Source of the DNA: Streptomyces sp. NBC_00091
GTDB lineage: Bacteria > Actinomycetota > Actinomycetes > Streptomycetales > Streptomycetaceae
Reading direction: 5' to 3'
Assembly (NCBI RefSeq): GCF_026343185.1
Contig: NZ_JAPEMA010000001.1
Coordinates: 5,952,001-6,016,000 of the forward strand
DNA length: 64,000 bases
Shown here in pieces: positions 43,340-51,565 of the stretch; the stretch's first letter is position 1; each line of letters starts with the position of its first letter. The notes below the pieces were generated by a model. That model was given only the letters and a program-made list of their open reading frames with translations. It made no database searches and was not told where the DNA came from. The position numbers and the translations under genes are program-made.

Positions 43340-44815
43340 ATGACGGTGACCGAAGACAACCACGCATACGGGCCGGGCATCGACCCCGAGCGCCTCGCCG
43401 TCTGCCTCGCGGTGCTCGACGAGCTCGACAAGATCGACGTCGACCACCCGGACGCCATCGCCGTGCGCCGCGCCACCGCCGGCGTCTACCGGACGGTCAA
43501 GCAGCGCCGCCGCCAGGAGCGCCGCGCCGCCAAGACGGCCAACGACAAGGCCGTCACCGAGGCCACCGCGACCGGCTCCGCCGAGCGCATCGACGACGAG
43601 ACCGAGGGCATCCTGCCCTCCTCGGTCACGGAGGCCGGCCGGGTCGCCGGGATACTCCAGCGCCCGCGCTCCTGCTACGTCTGCAAGACGCGGTACGTCG
43701 AGGTCGACTACTTCTACCACCAGCTCTGCCCGGAGTGCGCCGCCGAGAACCGGACCAAGCGCGAGGCCCGCGCCGACCTCACCGGCAAGCGCGCGCTGCT
43801 CACCGGCGGCCGGGCCAAGATCGGCATGTACATCGCGCTGCGGCTGCTGCGTGACGGTGCCCACACCACGATCACCACGCGCTTCCCCAAGGACGCCATC
43901 CGCCGCTTCAAGGCGATGGACGACTCGGCGGACTGGATGCACCGCCTGGAGGTCGTCGGCATCGACCTGCGCGACCCGGCCCAGGCCGTGGCGCTCGCCG
44001 ACCAGGTGGCCGACGCCGGCCCGCTGGACATCCTGATCAACAACGCCACGCAGACCGTGCGCCGCCTGCCCACCGCGTACGCCGCGCTGGTCGAGGGGGA
44101 GAGCGCCCCGCTGCCGGCCGGCGAGCTCCCCGCCCACCACGTCATCGGCGCCTTCAACTCCGGCGCGGTCGACGGCCTGGCGGCGCTGCCCGTGGGTGTG
44201 AGCGGGCTGGAGGCGCAGAAGGTCGCCGACCTCGCCCTGGTCGCGGGCAACGCCAGCCTGGAGCGGCACCTCGCCGGAACCGCCATCGACGCGGGCGGCC
44301 TGCTGCCGGACGTCGTCGAGAGCAACACCTGGGTGCAGACCATCGACCAGATCTCCCCGGTGGAGCTGCTCGAGACCCAGCTGTGCAACTACACGTCGCC
44401 CTTCATCCTGATCAGCGCGCTCCGGCCGGCCATGGCCGAGGCCGCCCGGAAGTCGTCCAGCGGGCGTGCGTACGTCGTCAACGTCTCGGCGATGGAAGGC
44501 GTCTTCAGCCGCGGCTACAAGGGCGCGGGGCACCCGAACACCAATGCCGCCAAGGCCGCGATGAACATGGTGACGCGGACGAGCGGCCAGGAGATGTTCC
44601 AGACCGACCGCATCCTGATGACCTCGATCGACACCGGCTGGATCACCGACGAGCGCCCGCACTTCGACAAGCTGCGCCTGGCCGAGGAGGGCTTCCACGC
44701 CCCCCTCGACCTGGTCGACGGCGCAGCCCGCGTCTACGACCCGATCGTCCGGGGCGAGGCCGGCGAGGACCTGTTCGGGGTCTTCCTGAAGGACTACGCC
44801 CCCGCCAACTGGTAG
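43340..44815 (+). CDS. SDR-family oxidoreductase with N-terminal zinc-ribbon domain
   Basis: 491 aa. Residues 1-110 are helical and charged (KQRRRQERRAAKT), then CYVCKTRYVEVDYFYHQLCPECA gives two CxxC pairs for one zinc. A Rossmann short-chain dehydrogenase follows: TGKRALLTGGRAKIGMYIALRLL (cofactor), ILINNAT, VNVSAMEGVF and the Asn-Ala-Ala-Lys catalytic area (HPNTNAAKAAMNMVTR). Ser is at VNVSAM and Tyr in the usual YxxxK is replaced by NTNAAK, an oddity. ATG at 43340 with AAGGAA upstream. Conserved across Streptomyces; substrate unknown. Confidence 0.85.
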   Translation: MTVTEDNHAYGPGIDPERLAVCLAVLDELDKIDVDHPDAIAVRRATAGVYRTVKQRRRQERRAAKTANDKAVTEATATGSAERIDDETEGILPSSVTEAGRVAGILQRPRSCYVCKTRYVEVDYFYHQLCPECAAENRTKREARADLTGKRALLTGGRAKIGMYIALRLLRDGAHTTITTRFPKDAIRRFKAMDDSADWMHRLEVVGIDLRDPAQAVALADQVADAGPLDILINNATQTVRRLPTAYAALVEGESAPLPAGELPAHHVIGAFNSGAVDGLAALPVGVSGLEAQKVADLALVAGNASLERHLAGTAIDAGGLLPDVVESNTWVQTIDQISPVELLETQLCNYTSPFILISALRPAMAEAARKSSSGRAYVVNVSAMEGVFSRGYKGAGHPNTNAAKAAMNMVTRTSGQEMFQTDRILMTSIDTGWITDERPHFDKLRLAEEGFHAPLDLVDGAARVYDPIVRGEAGEDLFGVFLKDYAPANW

Positions 44816-44824
44816 ACCTCCCAC

Positions 44825-44861
44825 GAGGGGCCGGCAGCCTCCCCGAGGCGGCCGGCCCCTC
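44825..44861 (+). terminator. Hairpin terminator after the SDR gene
   Basis: Perfect 11-bp arms GAGGGGCCGGC / GCCGGCCCCTC with an inner GCCT/AGGC stem, shared with the convergent HD-like gene ending at 44884. Confidence 0.8.
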
Positions 44862-44883
44862 ACTCGTACGGGCGAATCCCGCG

Positions 44884-45297
44884 TCAGATTCCGTAGGCTC
44901 CGGCCGCGACCAGTTCCAGTACCGGACGCCAGTCCTCCACCACCCCGGCGTCCAGGCCCGCCGCCCGGCCCGCCTGGGCCGCCTGGCGCAGGGCCTCCGC
45001 GTCCGCGTCCCCGCCGCCGGCCGGCGCGTGCAGCCGTACCAGCCGGGCCACCCGGTCGCCCAGCAGCGGGCGGACCGCCTCGGCCGCGTCGTGCCCCCCG
45101 GCCGACAGCAGCGGGCCCAGGCCGTGGACGAGTCCGGCCACTTGGAGTTCCTTGTCGTAGGGGTGCGAGCGGCGCAGCAGCGCCGCCGTCTGGAGCCCGT
45201 GGCCGTACTCCGGCGCTCCGGGCCCGCCGTGATGCGCGTGCAGCAGCTCCATGAGCTCGTCCACACTGCCGATCGCGGGCAACCCTGACCTCGCCAC
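44884..45297 (-). CDS. HD-like phosphohydrolase/inositol-oxygenase-fold protein
   Basis: 137 aa. EYGHGLQTAALLRRSHPYDKELQVAGLVHGLGPLL matches the HD superfamily, with HG in place of HD at the second site, and HAPAGGGDADAEALRQA follows. GTG at 45297 with GGAGGGAG upstream is preferred to longer in-frame starts. The altered metal site leaves catalysis doubtful. Confidence 0.75.
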   Translation of the reverse strand: MARSGLPAIGSVDELMELLHAHHGGPGAPEYGHGLQTAALLRRSHPYDKELQVAGLVHGLGPLLSAGGHDAAEAVRPLLGDRVARLVRLHAPAGGGDADAEALRQAAQAGRAAGLDAGVVEDWRPVLELVAAGAYGI

Positions 45298-45430
45298 CGC
45301 CGCTCCCTCCGTCGTCCGCGCTCGCGCGCCACCGCCGTCGAGCAGATCAGCCCCGGCGGACAATCCGACGTACGACTTCCTGAACTCGGGGCGAAAACCA
45401 TCGGTCCAGCGCGGATTTTACCGTTCCATC

Positions 45431-45446
45431 GAGCGGGGCCCCGCTC
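45431..45446. promoter_or_regulatory. GAGCGGGGCCCCGCTC perfect palindrome
   Basis: 16-bp palindrome in the 288-bp divergent region between the HD-like gene and the 56-aa orphan. Possible operator; no regulator is encoded nearby. Confidence 0.45.
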
Positions 45447-45585
45447 ATATGTGTACCCTAAAGCGCAAGGAGCCCCACCCGGGCCCCCGCTCCACCAAGG
45501 CGCCACCGCGTCCGGACAGCCTTTTAATTTCCCTAGCCGGCGCGCGGTCCCGCCCGCCGGGTTACGCGACACAAGGGAGTTCGCG

Positions 45586-45756
45586 GTGACTGAGACGAAG
45601 AAGCCCGACCCGACTCTGGAGCTCACGGGACGGGGGGCGAGCACGCGGTCCGACGAACTCGGCAGCCTCGAGGTCTGGGCCCGCTCCGCACCCATCCGGC
45701 TGGCCGGCTACGAGGACGACCTGGCGGAGCCGCACATCCTGCCCGGCATCGACTGA
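45586..45756 (+). CDS. 56-aa protein of unknown function
   Basis: GTG start with AAGGGAG six nt upstream. Sequence is acidic and polar: TETKKPDPTLELTGRG, then SDELGSLEVWARSAPIRLAG and YEDDLAEPHILPGID at the end. No Cys, no membrane segment, no recognised family. The strong ribosome binding site and isolated position between two divergent/unrelated genes support a real gene. A modified-peptide precursor was considered, but no maturation enzyme is adjacent. Confidence 0.7.
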   Translation: MTETKKPDPTLELTGRGASTRSDELGSLEVWARSAPIRLAGYEDDLAEPHILPGID

Positions 45757-46000
45757 CAGCACGGCCTCCCGGCTCACGAGCCCGATCCACGCCCCCGCGC
45801 CCACGGCGACGGGGGCGCGGCGCGAGAGCGCCCGGCTGCCGCCGCGATTCGCAGGCTGCCCCGTCCAGCAGGCACCCGTCCAGCAGGCACCCGACCGGCA
45901 GGCGCCTGCCCGCAGTTCCCGTCAGGCCTACGCCGTCAGCGTCATCGCTGTGGGCGATCACGCCTTCCGCCTCAGCGCTCCGCCCGGCAGTGTCGGGCCC

Positions 46001-46984
46001 ATGAAACTGCTGATGCTGGGTGGGACGGAATTCGTCGGGCGCGCGATCACCGAAGACGCCTTGGACCGCGGCTGGGAGGTGACCGTCTTCCACCGGGGCC
46101 ACCACGCGCCCCCGCCCGGAACCTCCGCGCTGCACGGGGACCGTACCGCCCCCGGCGGACTGGCGGCCCTCGCCGAGGGGGAGTGGGACCTGGTCGTCGA
46201 CACCTGGGGCGGCGCCCCCACGGCCGTGCGCGACAGCGCCCGGCTGCTGGCAGAGCAGGCCGGGGGGTACGTGTACATCTCCAGCCGCTCGGTGTACGCC
46301 TACCCCGCCCCGGCCGGCCTCGCCGAGGACGGCCCGCTGGTCGAGGGCTCGCCCGACGCCGACTCGACCGCCTACGCCGAGGACAAGCGCGGCAGTGAAC
46401 TCGCCGCCCTGGACGCCTTCGGCGAGCGTGCCCTGCTCGTGCGCCCCGGACTGATCATCGGCCCGTACGAGAACGTCGGCCGGCTGCCCTGGTGGCTGGA
46501 CCGCGTCGCCCGCGGCGGCCCGCTCCTCGCCCCCGGCCCCCGCGAACTGCCGCTCCAGTACATCGACGTGCGTGACCTCGCGCGCTGGACCCTGGACGCG
46601 TCCGAGGACAAGCGCGGTGGGGCCTTCAACCTGGTCTCCCCGACCGGCCACGCCACGATGGGCAGCCTTCTGGACGCCTGCGCCGCCGCCACCGGCACCG
46701 CGCTCGATCCGCGCTGGACCGACGCCGCGGTGATCCAGGAGGCCGGGATCGAGCCCTGGACCGAACTGCCCATCTGGCTCCCGGAGGGCGAGATGCACGA
46801 CCACATGTTCGGCGGCGACGTCACCAAGGCACTGGAGGCCGGGCTGACTTGCCGGCCGATCGAGGAGACCGTCGCCGACACCTGGGCCTGGCTCCGCTCC
46901 ATCGGCGGGGTCGCCCCGCAGCGGCCCGACCGGCCGCGCAAGGGCATCTCCGCGGAACGGGAGGCGGCGCTACTCGGGCTCTGA
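46001..46984 (+). CDS. NAD-dependent epimerase/reductase-like protein
   Basis: 327-aa extended-SDR protein: MKLLMLGGTEFVGRAI is a GGTxFVG Rossmann start, followed by HGDRT, YVYISSRSVYAY, VRPGLIIGPYEN and LPLQYIDVRDLARW. The YxxxK catalytic pair is not in the standard place (YAEDKRGSE may serve). No Shine-Dalgarno precedes the ATG, so the mRNA may be leaderless. Its last 15 bp overlap the convergent LMF gene. Confidence 0.85.
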   Translation: MKLLMLGGTEFVGRAITEDALDRGWEVTVFHRGHHAPPPGTSALHGDRTAPGGLAALAEGEWDLVVDTWGGAPTAVRDSARLLAEQAGGYVYISSRSVYAYPAPAGLAEDGPLVEGSPDADSTAYAEDKRGSELAALDAFGERALLVRPGLIIGPYENVGRLPWWLDRVARGGPLLAPGPRELPLQYIDVRDLARWTLDASEDKRGGAFNLVSPTGHATMGSLLDACAAATGTALDPRWTDAAVIQEAGIEPWTELPIWLPEGEMHDHMFGGDVTKALEAGLTCRPIEETVADTWAWLRSIGGVAPQRPDRPRKGISAEREAALLGL

Positions 46985-48409
46985 GGAGGCGGCTTCCGCG
47001 AGGCGGGTCGGCGGCAGGTACTCGCGCAGCAGCCTGCGGTGCCACCACGCGCCCGTCTCGCGCAACTCCCGCCAGGTGGTGAACCGGTAGCGGTACAGCC
47101 TGGCCCGCACGAAACGCGGCGGGGCGTCCGGGAAGGGGTTGTGGCGGATCAGCCGCAGCGTGTCCCGGTCGCCCGCCAGCAGCCGCTCCACGAACGGCCC
47201 GAACCAGTCCCGCGCATAGCCGGGGGAGAGCGCCGCGAACCACATCAGCCAGTCGAGCCGGAGGTGGTACGGGGCGAACTGGCGCGGGATCCGGCGCAGT
47301 TCGCCCGGCTTGCCCTTGAAGCCGTACTCGCGCCAGTCGCCGTCCTCGTGGGGGACGCGGTCCGCGGTGCCCTCGACCACCACTTCGTCGCGGATGCGGC
47401 CCACGGTGCCGAAGGCCCCGTAGGTGTTGACCAGGTGGAGGGAGTCGAAGGAGCGGTTCATCACCTGGCGCCGCGAGATCAGATTGGCCACCGGGTGCCG
47501 GCTCAGCGCCAGCACCAGCACGGTCAGCGCGCACACCAGGACCACGTACCAGACGGGCGCCCCGCGCGAGGCGGCGGCGGGCGGGGGACCGGCGATCCCG
47601 GTGAAGTCCACCGCGGAGAGCGCGAGCGTGATCGTCAGCCAGTTCAGCCAGGCGAAGTTCCCCGACAGCACCAGCCACAGCTGGGTGGCCACGATCACCC
47701 CGGCCGCGTACGAGGCCACCGGCTGCGGGGTGAACAGCAGCACCGGGAGCACCAGTTGCGTGAAGTGGTTCGCCGCGCACTCCGCCCGGTGCAGGGGCTT
47801 CGGCAGATGGTGGAAGAACCAGCTCAGCGGCCCCGGCATCGGCTGCGTCTCGTGGTGGTAGTACAGGCAGGTCAGCTTGCGCCAGCAGGCGTCGCCGCGC
47901 ATCTTGATCAGCCCGGCGCCGAACTCCACCCGGAACAGCACCCACCGCAGCAGCCACAGGACCAGCACGGGCGGCCCGGCGCGGGCGTTGCCGAGGAAGA
48001 CGGCGAGGAAGCCGACCTCCAGCAGCAGCGACTCCCAGCCGAAGGAGTACCAGGTCTGGCCCACGTTGACGATGGACAGGTACAGCAGCCACAGCACCGC
48101 CCACATCCCCATGGCGGCGCCCAGCGGCACCAGGTCCCCCGCGCCCGCGGCGAGCGCGGCGGCGAGGGCCGCCCCGGCCCAGGCGCAGCAGGCGAAGAGC
48201 CGGTCGGAGTAGCGCAGGTGGAACAGGCTCGGGGCGTGCCGGAAGGGCACGTACCGCAGGTAGCGCGGGACGGGCAGCATGCCGTGCGCCCCGATCAGTG
48301 CCCGGAACTGCAGGGCGGCACCGACGAAGGCGAAGACGTAGACACCGGCCAGGGCCCGCTGGAAGACCAGCCGGCCCAGCCAGTATCCGGGCGCCGTGAA
48401 CCAGTCCAT
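46970..48409 (-). CDS. Lipase maturation factor (LMF) family membrane protein
   Basis: 479 aa with eight or more membrane segments, for example LALAGVYVFAFVGAALQF and MGMWAVLWLLYLSIVNVGQ, then the LMF signatures SFGWESLLLEVGFLAVFLG, LLRWVLFRVEFGAGLIKMRGD, CLYYHHETQPMPGPLSWFFH and, at the end, FKGKPGELRRIPRQFAPYHLRLDWLMWFAAL. In vertebrates such proteins fold lipases; in bacteria the role is unknown. ATG at 48409 after GGAGG. Third gene of the YndJ-DUF1990-LMF operon, 11 bp after DUF1990. Confidence 0.9.
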   Translation of the reverse strand: MDWFTAPGYWLGRLVFQRALAGVYVFAFVGAALQFRALIGAHGMLPVPRYLRYVPFRHAPSLFHLRYSDRLFACCAWAGAALAAALAAGAGDLVPLGAAMGMWAVLWLLYLSIVNVGQTWYSFGWESLLLEVGFLAVFLGNARAGPPVLVLWLLRWVLFRVEFGAGLIKMRGDACWRKLTCLYYHHETQPMPGPLSWFFHHLPKPLHRAECAANHFTQLVLPVLLFTPQPVASYAAGVIVATQLWLVLSGNFAWLNWLTITLALSAVDFTGIAGPPPAAASRGAPVWYVVLVCALTVLVLALSRHPVANLISRRQVMNRSFDSLHLVNTYGAFGTVGRIRDEVVVEGTADRVPHEDGDWREYGFKGKPGELRRIPRQFAPYHLRLDWLMWFAALSPGYARDWFGPFVERLLAGDRDTLRLIRHNPFPDAPPRFVRARLYRYRFTTWRELRETGAWWHRRLLREYLPPTRLAEAASSEPE

Positions 48410-48420
48410 CCCCTCCAGTA

Positions 48421-48951
48421 TCAGGCGGCGGCGGCCAGTCTGCGCAGGTGGTGGCCCAGCAGCCGGGCGTAGCCCCGCTGGAGGAGGGGGACGAGGGGGC
48501 CCGCGAGGCGGGTGTACCAGGCGGCGGGGCGGCTGAAGGCGGTGACCTCGAACCACACGGTGCCGTCGGCGGCGAGTTCCACCAGGAAGGACTCTTCCCC
48601 GCACTCGGGGTGCCCGGTGAGGGTTCCGTAGGCGAAACCGGCCCGGTCGGGCGCATCCGTGGTCCAGACCACCTCGCAGGGCACGGTGATCCGCAGCGGG
48701 CCGGCGCCGAGGCCGATCTCCACCCGGGCCCCGGTGGCGGCCGGGCCGTCCGCCCGTACGGTCGCCCCGGTCGCCCGGTGCATCCGGAAGCCCGTGACGG
48801 CCGAGCCGGCCGCCTCGAAGGCCGCCCGGCCCCGCCCGATCCGGGTGCGGTGGTGCAGGTGGTGGTAGCCGGCGGGCAGCGGCTGCCGGAGGGTCGCGCC
48901 GCGGTCGGGGTAGCTGAGGGTGCTGCGGCCGGTGCTGAGGAGTCGGGTCAT
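48421..48951 (-). CDS. DUF1990 family protein
   Basis: 176 aa: YHHLHHRTRIGRGRAAFEAAGSAV, RIGLGAGPLRITVPCEVVWT, RAGFAYGTLTGHPECGEESFLVEL and AWYTRLAGPLVPLLQRGYARLLGHHL are typical. SRPBCC-like fold is probable; function unknown. Commonly encoded with YndJ-like and LMF-like genes, as here. GGAG nine nt before the ATG. Confidence 0.88.
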   Translation of the reverse strand: MTRLLSTGRSTLSYPDRGATLRQPLPAGYHHLHHRTRIGRGRAAFEAAGSAVTGFRMHRATGATVRADGPAATGARVEIGLGAGPLRITVPCEVVWTTDAPDRAGFAYGTLTGHPECGEESFLVELAADGTVWFEVTAFSRPAAWYTRLAGPLVPLLQRGYARLLGHHLRRLAAAA

Positions 48952-48976
48952 GGCGGGGTCTCCGTTCGGGGGTGGG

Positions 48977-49819
48977 TCAGCGGGAGGCGGCCTGGAGGGC
49001 GGGGCGGTCGGCGGTCAGGCGGCGCCAGGCCAGCAGCGAGCAGAGCGCGAAGCCGAGCGCGTTGCCGAGGCCGTGGGTCGCGGCCATCCAGGTCAGGGTG
49101 GGGTGGACGATCCCGGTGGCCTCGCCCGCCGCCCACCACAGGGCGAGCAGCATGGTGGCCACCAGTACCGCGGCCGAGACGGCGAGCAGCGCTCCCGTGA
49201 GCCGGTCGCGGGCAGCGGGCCGGACGTCCCGCCAGGTCGCCAGCGCCACCGTCCACATCCCGGCGGTCAGCACCACTGCTCCCAGCAGTTCGGCCCAGTC
49301 GTCGACGAAGTAGCCGAGCAGGACGAGCGCGGTCCCCGCCGGGACGCTGTACGCGGCCCAGCGCGCCCGGTGTCCCGCCGCCGCCGACCGGCACACCAGG
49401 CCGGCGACCAGGGCGGCCGTGAACCCGGCGAAGTGGAAGTGCGGGACGGTCAGGGCCAGGATGTCCAGGTCGAAGCCGAAGAGCCGGTGTCCGGCGCGTT
49501 CGGCGACCAGGGCGCCGGCGGCCACCGCGGGCGAGACGAGCGCGGTCAGCGCGGCCACCTCGGCGGGGGCCGGCCGGTGCCCGCGCGGCAGCCGGGCGAC
49601 TCCCCGGCAGGCCAGGGCCAGGGCGGCGGCACCGTAGAGCGCGGCGAGCCCGGTGGCGGCGGGGCCGCGCGGGAGCCACAGGCACAGCGCTCCCGGGGCG
49701 GCGGCCAGGGGCCACAGCCGGGCCGCGGTCCGCAGGCCGGCGGGGTCGATCAGGCGCAGGCCCACGGGGACGACCCAGCACATGCCCAGGGTGACGATCA
49801 GGTTCACGAGTACCGTCAC
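48977..49819 (-). CDS. YndJ-like integral membrane protein
   Basis: 280 aa with eight or so membrane helices and the conserved HFHFAGFTAALVAGLV segment. GTG at 49819 is chosen for AAAGGAG five nt upstream; the open frame reaches a TTG at 49843 that lies within an operator-like repeat. First gene of a three-gene operon. Confidence 0.8.
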   Translation of the reverse strand: MTVLVNLIVTLGMCWVVPVGLRLIDPAGLRTAARLWPLAAAPGALCLWLPRGPAATGLAALYGAAALALACRGVARLPRGHRPAPAEVAALTALVSPAVAAGALVAERAGHRLFGFDLDILALTVPHFHFAGFTAALVAGLVCRSAAAGHRARWAAYSVPAGTALVLLGYFVDDWAELLGAVVLTAGMWTVALATWRDVRPAARDRLTGALLAVSAAVLVATMLLALWWAAGEATGIVHPTLTWMAATHGLGNALGFALCSLLAWRRLTADRPALQAASR

Positions 49820-49829
49820 GACCGCTCCT

Positions 49830-49843
49830 TTGAACGTGTTCAA
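49830..49843. promoter_or_regulatory. TTGAAC-N2-GTTCAA operator site 1
   Basis: Dyad TTGAACGTGTTCAA immediately upstream of the yndJ-like start. Pairs with an identical-arm site 41 bp away. Confidence 0.7.
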
Positions 49844-49870
49844 CTCGTGGTCCCGACCCTACGGGGTCTC

Positions 49871-49884
49871 TTGAACATGTTCAA
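49871..49884. promoter_or_regulatory. TTGAAC-N2-GTTCAA operator site 2
   Basis: Perfect palindrome TTGAACATGTTCAA. The 41-bp centre-to-centre spacing is about four helical turns, so two dimers would sit on one face. TetR-family control of this operon type is likely, but no regulator gene lies adjacent. Confidence 0.7.
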
Positions 49885-49968
49885 GACCGTGTGGAGGCGC
49901 TCCGGTTGCGGCGCCGGTGGACATGCGGCAGACAAGAGGGAGCAACCGGGGCGAAAAGGGAGAGCAGC

Positions 49969-51540
49969 GTGAACGACCTGAACGACGTGCCCGCACCGAC
50001 ATCCCGTCAGGCACCGCGCCGTCAGGCACCGCGCCGTCAGGCACCGCGCCGTCACGTACCGGTCCGCACGGCCCTCGTGGCCCTCCTCGGCCTGCTCGCC
50101 GCCGGCTGCGGGGGCGCCGGCCCCGAACAGACCAAGGGCCCGGCGCCCGAGAGCCAGGAGCTGACCCTCCAGCCCGTGGGCGCCTCCGGCCCCGACCCCT
50201 TCACCGCCTCCTCCGCCACCGCCGAGTCGGCCCCCGTGCAGCCCCCGCTGCCCAACCCGAGCGGCCGGGGCATCCGTACGGTCGGCGCGGCCACCCCCGG
50301 TCTGTACGGCGGAACCAGCCGGCTCGGCAGCTGCGACGTGGAACGCCAGATCGCCTTCCTCACCTCCGACCACGCCAAGTCCCGGGCCTTCGCCCAGGCC
50401 ACCGGGGTCGGACAGGAGAAGCTCCCCGACTTCCTGCGGGCCCTGACCCCCGTGGTCCTGCGTGCCGACACCCGGGTCACCAACCACGGCTTCCGTGAGG
50501 GCCGGGCCGACGGCTACCAGGCCGTGCTCCAGGCCGGGACGGCCGTCCTCGTCGACGAGCACGGCATGCCCCGGGTCCGCTGCGGCTGCGGGAACCCCCT
50601 CGCCCCGCCGCGCTCCGCCAAGGGGAGCCCGGTCCTCAAGGGCGACCAGTGGAACGGCTACCAGCCCAACCAGGTCATCGTCATCGAGCCGACCGCCCAG
50701 GTGATCAACAGGCTGGTCATCGTGAACATCGCCGACAACACCTGGATCGAGCGCAAGGCCGGCGACGACGGGGCCCAGGACAAGACCCCGAGGCTGCTCC
50801 CGCCCTACGACCCCGCCGACGGCATCCCGAACGGCCCCGCGACCCCGACCGTCGACCCGTCGTCCGACCCCTGCACCGCCGCGGACCCCAACAGCCTGGC
50901 CCGGACCGTCCCGCCGACGCCCCCGTCGGCCACGCCGTCCGGACCCCCGGCGGGCCCCCCGGCCGGCCCGCCGTACCCGGAATCCGCCGGCCCGCTCGCC
51001 GGTGCGCCGTACGAAGGGCCCGCCGACCCCCTGGCCGGTGCGCCGTACCCGGAGTTCGCCGATCCGCAGGCTGGTCCGCCGTACGCGGGGCCCTCCGGCC
51101 CGCCCTCCGGCCCGCCGTCCGCAGGGCCCGCCGAGCCGCCGTCGCAGGCCGACCCGCCGGTCGCCCCGCCGGCCAACCCGCCCGTCGCCCCGCAGGCCGC
51201 CCCGCCAGCCGCTCCGCAGGCCGCCCCGTCGGCCAGCCCCTGCCCCTCCGAGGCCGGTACCGTGCCGCGCGCGCCCGGCCTTCCGCAGGACCCCCCGAGC
51301 GGCGGCCTGCCCCCCTCGGACCTGCCCTCCGGTCCGTCGTCCGACGCCCCCGCCGACCTCCCCCCGGACCAACGCGGCGCCGTCCCGTCCGAGCCGGGCG
51401 TGCCCCCGGTCCCGGTCCCGGACGACGGTCCGGCCGCCGACCCGGCCCTGCCCGCGGACCCGGACGGTCCCGCCGACCCGTACGGCTTCCCGGACCAGGA
51501 GCCGGCCGCGGACCAGCCCCCCTACCTGGAGAGCGCCTGA
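49969..51540 (+). CDS. DUF6777-domain lipoprotein with long Pro-rich tail
   Basis: GTG start after AAAAGGGAGAG. Three tandem RQAPR repeats precede the signal peptide, whose lipobox is LLAAGC-GG. The DUF6777 domain (about residues 115-280) contains LYGGTSRLGSCDVERQIAFL, VVLRADTRVTNHGFR, AVLVDEHGMPRVRCGCGNPL and VNIADNTWIERKAGDD. The remaining 240 residues are Pro/Ala/Gly-rich repeats (PPAGPPYPES, PLAGAPYEGP), probably spanning the wall. 523 aa; function unknown. Confidence 0.85.
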   Translation: MNDLNDVPAPTSRQAPRRQAPRRQAPRRHVPVRTALVALLGLLAAGCGGAGPEQTKGPAPESQELTLQPVGASGPDPFTASSATAESAPVQPPLPNPSGRGIRTVGAATPGLYGGTSRLGSCDVERQIAFLTSDHAKSRAFAQATGVGQEKLPDFLRALTPVVLRADTRVTNHGFREGRADGYQAVLQAGTAVLVDEHGMPRVRCGCGNPLAPPRSAKGSPVLKGDQWNGYQPNQVIVIEPTAQVINRLVIVNIADNTWIERKAGDDGAQDKTPRLLPPYDPADGIPNGPATPTVDPSSDPCTAADPNSLARTVPPTPPSATPSGPPAGPPAGPPYPESAGPLAGAPYEGPADPLAGAPYPEFADPQAGPPYAGPSGPPSGPPSAGPAEPPSQADPPVAPPANPPVAPQAAPPAAPQAAPSASPCPSEAGTVPRAPGLPQDPPSGGLPPSDLPSGPSSDAPADLPPDQRGAVPSEPGVPPVPVPDDGPAADPALPADPDGPADPYGFPDQEPAADQPPYLESA

Positions 51541-51565
51541 CCCGCCGCTGTGTCATGGTGGACCG

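Noticed and set aside
45586..45756. Lasso peptide precursor (core starting GYEDDLAE with Glu8)
   Set aside because: The leader lacks the penultimate Thr, and no B or C maturation genes are nearby.
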